From: Chitinivibrionales bacterium
Lineage (GTDB): Bacteria > Fibrobacterota > Chitinivibrionia > Chitinivibrionales > WJKA01
Length of the DNA: 64,000 nucleotides
Assembly (NCBI GenBank): GCA_014728215.1
Contig: WJLZ01000044.1
Coordinates: forward strand, 30,235-94,234
Direction of reading: 5' to 3'
The translations under genes and the position numbers were made by a program. The notes under the pieces are model-generated. The model was not told where the DNA came from and did not search any database. It was given only the letters and a program-made list of their open reading frames with translations. Positions 36,263-44,294 of this stretch are shown here, piece by piece. Positions within the stretch are counted from its first letter, which is position 1. Each line of letters starts with the position of its first letter.

Positions 36263-37012
36263 TTATTCCTGCTCTGCTGCAAGGAGTGCTGCTCCCGCGG
36301 CAACCACAATCTGGGGGTTGTCGGGAACCAGTATCCTCTTTTTCAGAGACTTTTCGAGCAGGGCAACAAGCCCTGTATTATATGCCCCGCCACCGGCAAG
36401 AACAATCGTTTCTGCAGTTCCGGAAAGCCGGCTGTACATTGAAGAAATTTTCTTAACGACACTTGTGTGGAGAGCAAGGGCGATGTCTTCTTTGGGACAA
36501 TTTCTGTTCAACAGGCTGATGACTTCGGATTCGGCAAAAACGGTGCACATCGAATTGAGGCGGACCGATTCCTTACCCTTCAGGGCCATTGCGCCGAATG
36601 ACTGGAGGGAGCATTCGAGGGTGGCGGCCATGATTTCAAGGAATTTCCCCGTGCCGGCAGCGCACCGGTCATTCATTTCGAATCGTGCCGTTTTGCCGTT
36701 TTTATCCAGGACAATCACCTTTAAATCCTGTCCCCCGATATCAATAACCGATCCCGCCTCGGGAAAGAAATGACGAGCACCCCGGGCGCAAGCTTTGATT
36801 TCGGTTACCGAGGGGATATTTTCCAGCTCAAGAAGATGCCGCCCATAGCCGGTTGCCATGGTCGGGCATTCGGGAAATTGGGCCAGAAGGCGTCGCGCTG
36901 TTTTCAGCGGATAGGAACCGGAATCCATAACTTCCCAACGGGAAAGTGAACCCTTGGTAAGAAAAACCATCTTAATTGTCCGCGAGCCGATATCGATTCC
37001 ACAGGTTCCCAT
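36263..37012 (-). CDS. ATP-dependent activator (HgdC/YjiL-type) for the dehydratase-like protein
   Basis: The 249-aa ASKHA-fold protein starts GTCGIDIGSRTIKMVFL, the first ATP-binding motif. SVIDIGGQDLKVIVLD is the second phosphate motif, and MNDRCAAGTGKFLEIMA holds one of two cysteines that chelate the single [4Fe-4S] cluster at the dimer interface; the second candidate is the CP(K/N)-type Cys in LLNRNCPKEDIALAL. These activators use ATP hydrolysis to drop the potential of an electron given to the dehydratase partner. It lies 18 nt from the dehydratase-like gene, so a two-gene enzyme system is clear. Equivalent to E. coli YjiL. Confidence 0.9.
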   Translation of the reverse strand: MGTCGIDIGSRTIKMVFLTKGSLSRWEVMDSGSYPLKTARRLLAQFPECPTMATGYGRHLLELENIPSVTEIKACARGARHFFPEAGSVIDIGGQDLKVIVLDKNGKTARFEMNDRCAAGTGKFLEIMAATLECSLQSFGAMALKGKESVRLNSMCTVFAESEVISLLNRNCPKEDIALALHTSVVKKISSMYSRLSGTAETIVLAGGGAYNTGLVALLEKSLKKRILVPDNPQIVVAAGAALLAAEQE

Positions 37013-37030
37013 TGCTTTCTCCTTTGGGGC

Positions 37031-38320
37031 TTAGCCCTGTATCCGCTCGATGAATGCTTCGATTCGCGTTTTCAACTGTCCGACATCTTCCCGGCTGTAA
37101 TCGGTTTCTATACGAATTGACGGTATTCCTTGATTTTCGAGCACCTTCTCAATATTCATGGCCTCGACCAGATAGGGAGTACAGAAATTCAGTCCATAGA
37201 GAATAACACCGTCGGCATTGTATTTCCGGACCATCTCTTGAATATGGCTGAGCCGGTCGGGATTGGGCGTGAAAATTGCGCAGTCAATCGACAGATATCG
37301 GTCCACCAGTGCATCAATACAACCATCGATGGTATCAGCGGTGGTATCAACCAGGTTTCGTGTTCCCCGTTCACCAACACAGGATTCCTCTCCGACAATC
37401 ACCGCTCCGGAGGATTCGACAATAAAGGGGACTTTCCAGTTTGGGACGGCCAAGGGGCAGCCCGACAGCAGAATCCGGGGGGTATTTGCAGCGAAAGGAC
37501 CATCGTTTGCCTTACTACGCTCTTCAAGCTCGGCATTGATTGTATTTACCGAATCGGTAAACCTCACGGGGTCGTCAAAGAAAGCGATTTGGTTGACAAG
37601 AAGGCTGTCGAGTCCGGATATGGGGGCCGGGGCGTGGGCGCGTAATTTCGAAAGGCGATGGATCGCTTTACGCTTGTTATTCACCGTTTCAATTGCACGC
37701 TGAAGTTTTTCGACGGTGATTGATACGCCGCTTAATTGTTCCATTGCTTTTATGAATTTTTTATATTCGGTGCGAAGAAATTCTTTGCTGTTGCCGTTTT
37801 TTGTCTGGGGTAAATCCATTATGTAAAGGTTGTCCGCCAGTTTGCCGAGTTCTTCATACGCCTTTTTCTTGCCGTCGCAGGTATTTTCCCCCACAATCAT
37901 ATCACTGGCTTCAAGGTAAGGACAAACTTTCCCGAGTTTGAAACCAAAGCTCGATTTAATGAGCGCACAGAGATTACGGGGCAATATCTTCTCCACTTCC
38001 TCAAGGGCAAAGTCGGCCCCCGAACACAAACCAACCATAATACCATTGGCGGCCAGGACAATCTCTTCGGGGACAAAGGTGCAATAGGTCCCAACAACTT
38101 TCCGGCCTTCCTTCCGGGCATCCATAAGCTCTTTGACCCTGAGCCCGTGAATCTCGGACACCACGAAATCAAAGTATTTCATTCCCTCCGGTCGGTTTTC
38201 CTGCGATAGATAGGCGTCGTGATAAGCCTTACCTACTGCTTCCAGAAGAGCATCATGGGAGGCCAGATCGAGGCCGAGTTCCTGCCATAGAGAACGATAC
38301 TGGTTGGTTGCTTGTGTCAT
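37031..38320 (-). CDS. Double-cubane-type 2-hydroxyacyl-CoA dehydratase-like protein (YjiM family)
   Basis: The 429-aa protein matches HgdB/YjiM proteins (2-hydroxyacyl-CoA dehydratase D-component family). Cysteines occur in three regions in the order typical of double-cubane-cluster proteins: TYCTFVPEEI, LCSGADF, CALIKSSFGFKLGKVCPYLE and ENTCDGKKKAYE in the first half, and LSGCPLAVPNWKVPFIVE, EESCVGERGTR and YGLNFCTPYL in the second. No separate alpha subunit gene is present, so the protein is likely a homodimer with its activator, as in DCCP enzymes that do not need a CoA substrate. The reaction here is unknown. It is co-transcribed with the activator and yedF. Confidence 0.88.
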   Translation of the reverse strand: MTQATNQYRSLWQELGLDLASHDALLEAVGKAYHDAYLSQENRPEGMKYFDFVVSEIHGLRVKELMDARKEGRKVVGTYCTFVPEEIVLAANGIMVGLCSGADFALEEVEKILPRNLCALIKSSFGFKLGKVCPYLEASDMIVGENTCDGKKKAYEELGKLADNLYIMDLPQTKNGNSKEFLRTEYKKFIKAMEQLSGVSITVEKLQRAIETVNNKRKAIHRLSKLRAHAPAPISGLDSLLVNQIAFFDDPVRFTDSVNTINAELEERSKANDGPFAANTPRILLSGCPLAVPNWKVPFIVESSGAVIVGEESCVGERGTRNLVDTTADTIDGCIDALVDRYLSIDCAIFTPNPDRLSHIQEMVRKYNADGVILYGLNFCTPYLVEAMNIEKVLENQGIPSIRIETDYSREDVGQLKTRIEAFIERIQG

Positions 38321-38736
38321 AAGAACCGCCTTTCATAAAATGAAGAGAAAAAATGGACGATATGTATGGAACAATTGCTTACTGTTGTGTGGAGCGTCCC
38401 AAAAAAGGAATTATGAAAGGAGATCCCTGTGGTGAAATTACAATGATGAAATCGCGGGGAGGGGAATGAGAACAAGGGATACGAAGAACAGATGATGATT
38501 ATCATGATGGGGAAATGTGCTTTCTTGTCGTGTGCAGCCAACCTGTATACCCGACCGGTCGTACTTGCTGCTGCGAAATTTTCTCAGTGAACTCCTTTGA
38601 TGGTACAAAAAGATATTAATTGGTTTTGCTTTCCATTTAAAATATATATTCGGGATTATTGATTGTAAAAAAATAAATAAGTGAAATATCGTTTGGTAGT
38701 TTCCTTTTCGTTATATTGTATTTGTTCACCGCCGTG
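38321..38736. other. Intergenic region
   Basis: A ~415-nt AT-rich stretch without a plausible gene. The minus-strand frame 38317-38541 is low-complexity and has no Shine-Dalgarno. A 10-bp palindrome CGACCGGTCG sits at about 38551-38560. It should hold the promoter of the double-cubane operon. Confidence 0.4.
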
Positions 38737-39429
38737 CTAATACTGAATCCCGGTTTGCGCTGAGATTTTGTCGATCGCTTCCCGGGCCTTTTCTCTTACT
38801 TCCGGATTTTCATCATCAAGCGCATCTTTGAGCTTCGGAACCGCAAACCGGGCGTCATATCCGATATGTCCCAGGGCCAACGCGGCCATGCTTCTGATCT
38901 TGGGCTCCTGATCAGCCAGCGCATTTTTCAGAGCATGGTTGCAGTGAGGGACATAATCCAGAAGCAGAGTCATTGCCATTTTGCTGACAATACTGTCTTT
39001 GTCGCCCATGGCCTCGATAAGAGGCGGGAACGCACCCATAGGAAAGGGGGTGATATCGCCTAAAGCAACAAGCGCCATTCTTCTGATTTCCACATCCGGT
39101 TCAAAGATGCAATTACAGAGGACCCGGGTTGCTTCATTTCTATCTTCCGATCCGATTTTCCCAAGCGTGCGGATTGCCAGCTGTCGAAGTTCGGAATCCG
39201 GGTGACGCTGGACAATGTGCACAACCTGTGGAATCGCTTTATATCCTCGTTTGCCCTTGCGTCCAATGGCCCGCAAAGCAGATCGTAACTCGGTAATATC
39301 CTTCGATGATTCAAGAATGGAAATGTTGGTCTGGGTTGATGAACAACCTGAGAGGCCGATTAAGATTGCCGTTAATATGACTCCGCTGGTGAGATGTTTA
39401 AGCCCGAGAGTCGGTTTTTCTCTACGCAA
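38737..39429 (-). CDS. HEAT-repeat lipoprotein
   Basis: The 230-aa protein has a lipoprotein signal with the lipobox LSGC (cysteine near residue 29). From about residue 60 to 225 it has HEAT/PBS-lyase-type repeats such as ELRQLAIRTLGKIGSEDR, EIRRMALVALGDIT and EVREKAREAIDKIS. It is smaller than but similar in type to the HEAT protein at 5681-7909. Such solenoids bind proteins; there is no catalytic motif. It probably sits on the periplasmic face of a membrane. It is a single gene with no close partner; its target is unknown. Confidence 0.85.
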   Translation of the reverse strand: MRREKPTLGLKHLTSGVILTAILIGLSGCSSTQTNISILESSKDITELRSALRAIGRKGKRGYKAIPQVVHIVQRHPDSELRQLAIRTLGKIGSEDRNEATRVLCNCIFEPDVEIRRMALVALGDITPFPMGAFPPLIEAMGDKDSIVSKMAMTLLLDYVPHCNHALKNALADQEPKIRSMAALALGHIGYDARFAVPKLKDALDDENPEVREKAREAIDKISAQTGIQY

Positions 39430-39736
39430 ACGTCGCTCCTTTCGTGATCCAGCAGGAAAATATCCTTTTTCGCTTTTTCAATTTTCTAAATCAGATCATA
39501 TATAATAAGAAAAAAAACGGAAAAAATCAAAAAAAAGTAATTTAATTCATTAAATATGCGCAAATTATCAAAAAAATGTAAAAGGATGATACAAATATCT
39601 AACGATAAACCAGAATAGTGCATCACTCATGTTTTAAAGCTAATTACCCTTTTTTCCTTATTCTTTTAAAAAATGCGGAATAAAGAATTATTTTAGCTCA
39701 TTATATTTATTTCAATTTAAATGAAGGATATTTTCG
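39430..39736. other. AT-rich intergenic region with divergent promoters
   Basis: No gene. The stretch separates two divergent genes (HEAT lipoprotein to the left, beta-helix protein to the right), so it must hold both promoters; it is rich in A/T runs and I cannot assign boxes. A weak AAGGA Shine-Dalgarno lies before the ATG at 39737. Confidence 0.4.
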
Positions 39737-41821
39737 ATGGCAGTGAAATTTGGTCCCCATGATTTATTTGTTTCACCATTGGGCGATGATGCTTATAGGG
39801 GAACAAGCCCCGATATTTCGGAAGATGATGGTCCGCTTAAAACCTTAGAGCAGGCCTGCAGTATCCTCAGGAAAAGCAAAGCGCGTGGAGAATTTGCCGG
39901 TCCTGTAACTGTCTGGCTCAGGGAAGGAAGATATTTTTGCGATAAACCTCTCTATTTTACACCCCGGGATTCCGGGCCGATCACCTTTGATTCCTATCCG
40001 GGCGAAAAACCGAAAATCAGTGGCGGGATCGAGATTAAAAACTGGGAAGAAAAGACTGTTGATAATAAAACGATGTGGGTTGCCGATGTTTCCGCCATTG
40101 TCGAAAAATGTGGCCCCTTCCGCCAGTTGTTCGTTAACGACAGGCGTTGTCCCCGGTCCCGACTTCCTAAAAAGGGGTATTATACTATTAAAGATATTCC
40201 ACCAAAGGAAACACAATCCAGTCCCCATGCCATAAAAGACCGTTTTATTTGTGAGGCCGGGCAAATTAAAAAATGGAAAAATTTAAAGGATGTAGAAATC
40301 GTTGTTCTCCATTACTGGATCGACGATCGTATGCCCATCGAATCATTCGATGAGAAGCAGAATCTGGTAATCTGCTCAAAAACAGCTCGAATGTCGCTGG
40401 TTGACGCCTTTGGTCAGGGGAACAGCAGATACTATATCGAAAATGTCTTTGAAGCACTCTCCGAACCGGGGGAATGGTACCTGGACAGAAAGGATTGTCT
40501 GCTCTATTATATCCCCTGTGAGGGAGAATCAATCGATTCGGTTGAAACCATTGTTTCGGCTATTTCCCAACTGGTAATCGTTCAAGGGGAGCCCGACTCT
40601 GAGCGCTTTGTTGAATTTCTGACCTTTCGGAACCTCTGTTTCGAACATACCGACTGGGTCCGTCCATACGTAACCCGCCAGGCGGCGCCCGATGTCCCCG
40701 GGGTAGTTTCTTTTGAAGGCGCTCATAATTGCACCATTGAAAATTGCACGTTTCACCATCTTGGATGGTATGCGGTGGATATCAGGGATGGTTGCCGGGG
40801 GAACAGGATAACCGGCAATACCATGCATGATATCGGCGGCGGTGGCATCAAGGTCAACGGTTCCCATTCATGGGGGACAGTCTCCCGGCGGACCGGGGGG
40901 ATGGTTATCACCGATAATCATATTTATGACAGCGGCAAAATCTATTATGCATCCACCGGGATCGTGCTCATGCACACCTTTGGAAACAGGGTTGCCCATA
41001 ATCATATCCACGATTTGTATTATACCGGAATTTCCCTCGGCTGGGTCTGGGGTTACTGGCCATCGGTGGCCTGTGATAATCTCGTTGAAAAAAATCATAT
41101 TCACGATCTGGGCAAGGGCGTTATCAACGACATGGGGGGCATTTACACTCTGGGTATCCAGCCCGGGACGGTTCTTCGCAACAATTTGATCCATGACATC
41201 GAAAAGCACGGCTACGGCGGGTGGGCCATTTATCCTGATGAAGGCAGTTCCTATCTGGTAATCGAAAACAATATCTGTTATAATGTCAGCAGTCAACCCT
41301 TTCATCTTCACTTTGGGAGAGAGAATGTTCTGCGGAACAATATCTGGGCTTTTGGTGAGGAAGGTATCATTGCGATCAGCCGCGGGGTCCGTTTGAGGTG
41401 GGAAGACAAAGGGGCTTTCGACGACGGCCATGGCGGTAAATCGTTTACATTCGAACGCAATATCGTTGTCACCGATAATCAGCCGCTTTTTGTGGGGGGC
41501 ATGGATGACCCGACTGGCGGATTGGAAACCAAAAGCTTTCTCAGCGATTTGAATCTTTACTGGGATGTAAAGAGAACGCCGGTTTACAGTGTTAATGCCG
41601 GGCACGGCAAAGCAGGAAAAGAGGGAGCATCAAAAGTTTTCGAGTGGGATGAATGGCAAAAGCGCGGATATGATATACATTCGGAAATTGCAGATCCCCG
41701 GTTTACCAATGCCGAGCAGGGAGATTTCTCCCTTGCTCAGGATTCCCCTGCCTTTGAACTCGGGTTTATTCCCATTGACATGTCGGATGTAGGGGTTCGC
41801 CCGAAAGAAAAGAGGGGTTAA
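39737..41821 (+). CDS. Right-handed parallel beta-helix protein (no signal peptide)
   Basis: A 694-aa protein. The N-terminus (DLFVSPLGDDAYRG...) is the 'FYVSPxGDDxxxGT' entry to a pectate-lyase-like beta-helix. Beta-helix coils run from about 190 to 620, rich in Asn- and Gly-turns (ENCTFHHLGWYAVDIR, NHIYDSGKIYYAS, NHIHDLYYTGISLGW). It is a paralogue of the protein at 50974-53052 (same NHIHDL and GGIYTLGIQPGTVLRNNLIHDI elements). Unlike the paralogue it lacks a signal peptide and a C-terminal sorting tail, so it may be cytoplasmic or the start may be incomplete. Catalytic class is not deducible. crcB begins 3 nt after its stop. Confidence 0.8.
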   Translation: MAVKFGPHDLFVSPLGDDAYRGTSPDISEDDGPLKTLEQACSILRKSKARGEFAGPVTVWLREGRYFCDKPLYFTPRDSGPITFDSYPGEKPKISGGIEIKNWEEKTVDNKTMWVADVSAIVEKCGPFRQLFVNDRRCPRSRLPKKGYYTIKDIPPKETQSSPHAIKDRFICEAGQIKKWKNLKDVEIVVLHYWIDDRMPIESFDEKQNLVICSKTARMSLVDAFGQGNSRYYIENVFEALSEPGEWYLDRKDCLLYYIPCEGESIDSVETIVSAISQLVIVQGEPDSERFVEFLTFRNLCFEHTDWVRPYVTRQAAPDVPGVVSFEGAHNCTIENCTFHHLGWYAVDIRDGCRGNRITGNTMHDIGGGGIKVNGSHSWGTVSRRTGGMVITDNHIYDSGKIYYASTGIVLMHTFGNRVAHNHIHDLYYTGISLGWVWGYWPSVACDNLVEKNHIHDLGKGVINDMGGIYTLGIQPGTVLRNNLIHDIEKHGYGGWAIYPDEGSSYLVIENNICYNVSSQPFHLHFGRENVLRNNIWAFGEEGIIAISRGVRLRWEDKGAFDDGHGGKSFTFERNIVVTDNQPLFVGGMDDPTGGLETKSFLSDLNLYWDVKRTPVYSVNAGHGKAGKEGASKVFEWDEWQKRGYDIHSEIADPRFTNAEQGDFSLAQDSPAFELGFIPIDMSDVGVRPKEKRG

Positions 41822-41824
41822 GTT

Positions 41825-42217
41825 ATGCTCGAGTTACTGGCTGTCGGAGCCGGTGGCCTGGTCGGCGCAGTGCTCCGTCATTTGATTTCAGGATGGGTCC
41901 ATGTCTCCCTGAAGGGAAACTCATTCCCCTTCGGTACCCTGGCGGTCAACATGCTCGGCTGTCTGATTATCGGTGCGGTTGCCGGCTGGACCAACGGGTT
42001 CAGCGAGATGGCCCACTCCTGGCGCCTCTTTCTCACCATCGGCATGTTGGGGGCTTTCACTACCTTTTCCACCTTCGGCTATGATACCCTGTTGTTGCTC
42101 CAGAATGGTCGGTATCTCGGCGCCCTTGTAAACGTAGGGGCACAGCTTACCGGCGGTCTGGTGGCCGTTAGTGCAGGATTTTTCCTGATACGGCTTGTGC
42201 GGGGCGTTGCCCTGTGA
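41825..42217 (+). CDS. crcB: Fluoride channel CrcB/Fluc
   Basis: The 130-aa protein has four membrane helices and works as a dual-topology dimer that exports fluoride. Diagnostic motifs are GGLVGAVLRHLISG at the N-terminus, the pore Asn in GTLAVNMLGCLIIG (helix 2), and GMLGAFTTFSTFGYDTL (helix 3) with the phenylalanine box and polar track. Length is standard. It starts 3 nt after the beta-helix stop, so it is co-transcribed with it. No crcB-motif fluoride riboswitch can exist in the gap, so control must come from the shared upstream region. Confidence 0.95.
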   Translation: MLELLAVGAGGLVGAVLRHLISGWVHVSLKGNSFPFGTLAVNMLGCLIIGAVAGWTNGFSEMAHSWRLFLTIGMLGAFTTFSTFGYDTLLLLQNGRYLGALVNVGAQLTGGLVAVSAGFFLIRLVRGVAL

Positions 42218-42496
42218 TACAACACCCATAATATTTCTGTTTTTCCCGAATTAGTTTTCTTCTTTCACTACGAATATCATGCAATATTTCCATTTTTCCG
42301 AAAAATAAAAAAGTTCTTGCAATCCATGGATTTAAATTAGTATTTATAGTACATCTCTGTATATGTAATCCTTTGATTTTAAAAGTTTTGAAAGAGAAAT
42401 CGGTATTTTTATAAATTGTTCGCAAAAGAATAGTTTGAGTATAAAAATAATCGTTTATAAAACACTCACTGGTGAGAACCTTTTATTAGCAAGTAA

Positions 42497-43243
42497 ATGA
42501 AAATGAATTTCTCAGATTCATACGCAATTACCGGTGATTTCCTAACCACATGTAATGATTTTTATAGTACTGTTTCCACTCAAAGCAGTAATACTGGGTT
42601 GAAAAAAAAAGAGGTGGATCGATCCGCCGGGGAACTAGCCGTTTTCAATAAAGGGCATTATTATCTTCATACAACCGCATATAAACCAACCGGTTTGGCG
42701 CTTGGTTTTCCCCTGCCCGATCCCGATTTTAAGGAAAATCTCTGGAATATTTCGATGGAAATTAAAAGGCATTTGAGAATGTTTTCTCCCCAATCCACTA
42801 AGTTATTTGCCCATGTACCACCTGAAAGTTACCATGTTACCATTGTCAATAGGAAGCATTTTGATAACAACGATCTGGTAGAACCTTTAAGCAGTTCGGA
42901 GAAAGACAGGGCTGAGAATGTCATCCAAAAATTGCAGATAGGAGAAGTGGCAGTTTACTTCAATGGGTTTATCATATCAAACGAAGGCCGTGTGCTTGTG
43001 AGAGGATACGTATTTGACAACCGGCTTTTTTATTTGCGCAAAAAGCTCACTGAAATAGGAAACATCTTTAAAGACAGGATCCCTGTTGGAGCGCATATTA
43101 AGCTGGGGCATGTTTTAATTCAACTAGACAAGCATGAGTTAAAGACCTTTAATCAAAGAATATCATATTTAAGCGAACAAATAAGCGCATTGATCAAATT
43201 CAATGATTGTTATACCCAGCAGGGGCAAATATCTTTCCGATGA
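42497..43243 (+). CDS. 2H phosphoesterase-like protein
   Basis: A 248-aa protein, first of a three-gene cassette. It has two His motifs in the right order and spacing for the 2H phosphoesterase superfamily (LigT/AKAP18-like): ESYHVTIVNRKHF (His113-x-Thr115) and VGAHIKLGHVLIQLD (His200-x-Lys202). Lys replaces the usual Ser/Thr in the second motif. Enzymes of this fold cleave 2',3'-cyclic phosphates, 2'-5' oligoadenylates or cyclic nucleotides. There is no signal peptide or membrane segment. No strong Shine-Dalgarno is seen. The gene is visibly more AT-rich than its neighbours. The substrate cannot be told from sequence. Confidence 0.7.
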   Translation: MKMNFSDSYAITGDFLTTCNDFYSTVSTQSSNTGLKKKEVDRSAGELAVFNKGHYYLHTTAYKPTGLALGFPLPDPDFKENLWNISMEIKRHLRMFSPQSTKLFAHVPPESYHVTIVNRKHFDNNDLVEPLSSSEKDRAENVIQKLQIGEVAVYFNGFIISNEGRVLVRGYVFDNRLFYLRKKLTEIGNIFKDRIPVGAHIKLGHVLIQLDKHELKTFNQRISYLSEQISALIKFNDCYTQQGQISFR

Positions 43244-43313
43244 TTCCAAGGCAGGTTCTGCAGATTTTGCGCCTCTTGATGCTGAACCCTTTCCCAAATA
43301 GAAGATCATTTCT

Positions 43314-44267
43314 ATGATTGTTACTCCGGATATGCAAACATCTTTTCCTCCTATGGTTGTAGCGGCGCTAACAAACGTATGTACACATGCATGTATCCAT
43401 TGTCCTCAAAGGCATTATTCTCAAAAAAAGGATTTTAATCCGCATTACATGAGTTGTGATTGCATAGAAAACATTGTTGATGAAATGGCTCACTATCCCC
43501 ATTCTCTCCTTCGTTTTTGTGCCTGGGGGGAGCCATGCCTTCATCCGAACCTGACTGATTTTGTCGCGTATGCTCATTCCAGAAATGTAAAAACAATTCT
43601 TCTCACCAACGGATATCTTCTTAATGAACAATTGTCTCAGGCACTCTTGAACGCGGGACTTACTCTGATAGAAGTCAGCATCGATGCCGCTTCATCGGAA
43701 ACATATACTGCTGTCCGCTGCTGCAATGATCCTGCCGCGTTTACAAAAGTAGTCGATAACGTTGAATCCATGATTCAATTACGCAACGCTGTTTTATCCA
43801 GTACATCAATTGTTGTCAGCCATGTCACCTGGCCGAATGAAGCCGGTGAAATGGAATTTCGCGAATTTGAATCCTCCTGGGACGGCAAAGCCGATGAGGT
43901 TGTTAAAAGGCGATTAACTTCATTTTGCGGTACCCTCGATTCTGAATCGGTCGCGGTTCCGGAAAATCGAGTTCCCTGCTATGGATTATGGGCACGATTC
44001 AATGTAAACCCCTGGGGGAAAGTGCCGATTTGTTATAACCAGTGGGAGAAAGATAAATGGATTATCGGTGATTTGAACGAACCGCAGTCGACAATTACTT
44101 CGATCTGGACCGGCGAGCAATTTAACCAACTCCGGAAGCAACAGAAAAAAGGTATTTATACCGGTCCCTGTGAAAACTGCACTGATTATAACCCCTTTGC
44201 CTGGGAGCATCCCTTTGAAGAAGTCGTCTGGAAAGTTGAACAAAACAAAAAATGTAAATTTTCATAA
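43314..44267 (+). CDS. Radical SAM/SPASM-domain protein
   Basis: The 317-aa protein has the radical SAM CX3CX2C motif CTHACIHC (Cys23, 27, 30), GEP in FCAWGEPCLH, and TNG in TILLTNGYLL, all needed to bind the [4Fe-4S] cluster and SAM. The C-terminus has a SPASM-like Cys set (VPCYGLWARF, VPICYNQW, GPCENCTDYNPF) for auxiliary clusters. SPASM enzymes usually modify peptides or small RNAs or act as maturases. The viperin motif is absent. It lies between two 2H phosphoesterase-type genes, 70 nt after the first and 27 nt before the third, and no RiPP precursor is obvious. The role is unknown. Confidence 0.85.
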   Translation: MIVTPDMQTSFPPMVVAALTNVCTHACIHCPQRHYSQKKDFNPHYMSCDCIENIVDEMAHYPHSLLRFCAWGEPCLHPNLTDFVAYAHSRNVKTILLTNGYLLNEQLSQALLNAGLTLIEVSIDAASSETYTAVRCCNDPAAFTKVVDNVESMIQLRNAVLSSTSIVVSHVTWPNEAGEMEFREFESSWDGKADEVVKRRLTSFCGTLDSESVAVPENRVPCYGLWARFNVNPWGKVPICYNQWEKDKWIIGDLNEPQSTITSIWTGEQFNQLRKQQKKGIYTGPCENCTDYNPFAWEHPFEEVVWKVEQNKKCKFS

Positions 44268-44294
44268 ATTTGATGTTTCTGTAAAGGATCAAAA

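Noticed and set aside
40868..41605. 245-aa minus-strand open frame
   Set aside because: It lies wholly inside the beta-helix gene, whose plus-strand protein has clear family motifs, and the minus-strand product has no family resemblance or Shine-Dalgarno.
41821..41825. Fluoride riboswitch before crcB
   Set aside because: Only three bases separate the genes, so no riboswitch fits there and none of its signature is visible upstream.
43314..44267. Viperin-like antiviral radical SAM enzyme
   Set aside because: The cluster motif CTHACIHC and the SPASM-like C-terminus differ from viperin, and no ddhNTP-type partner kinase is present.
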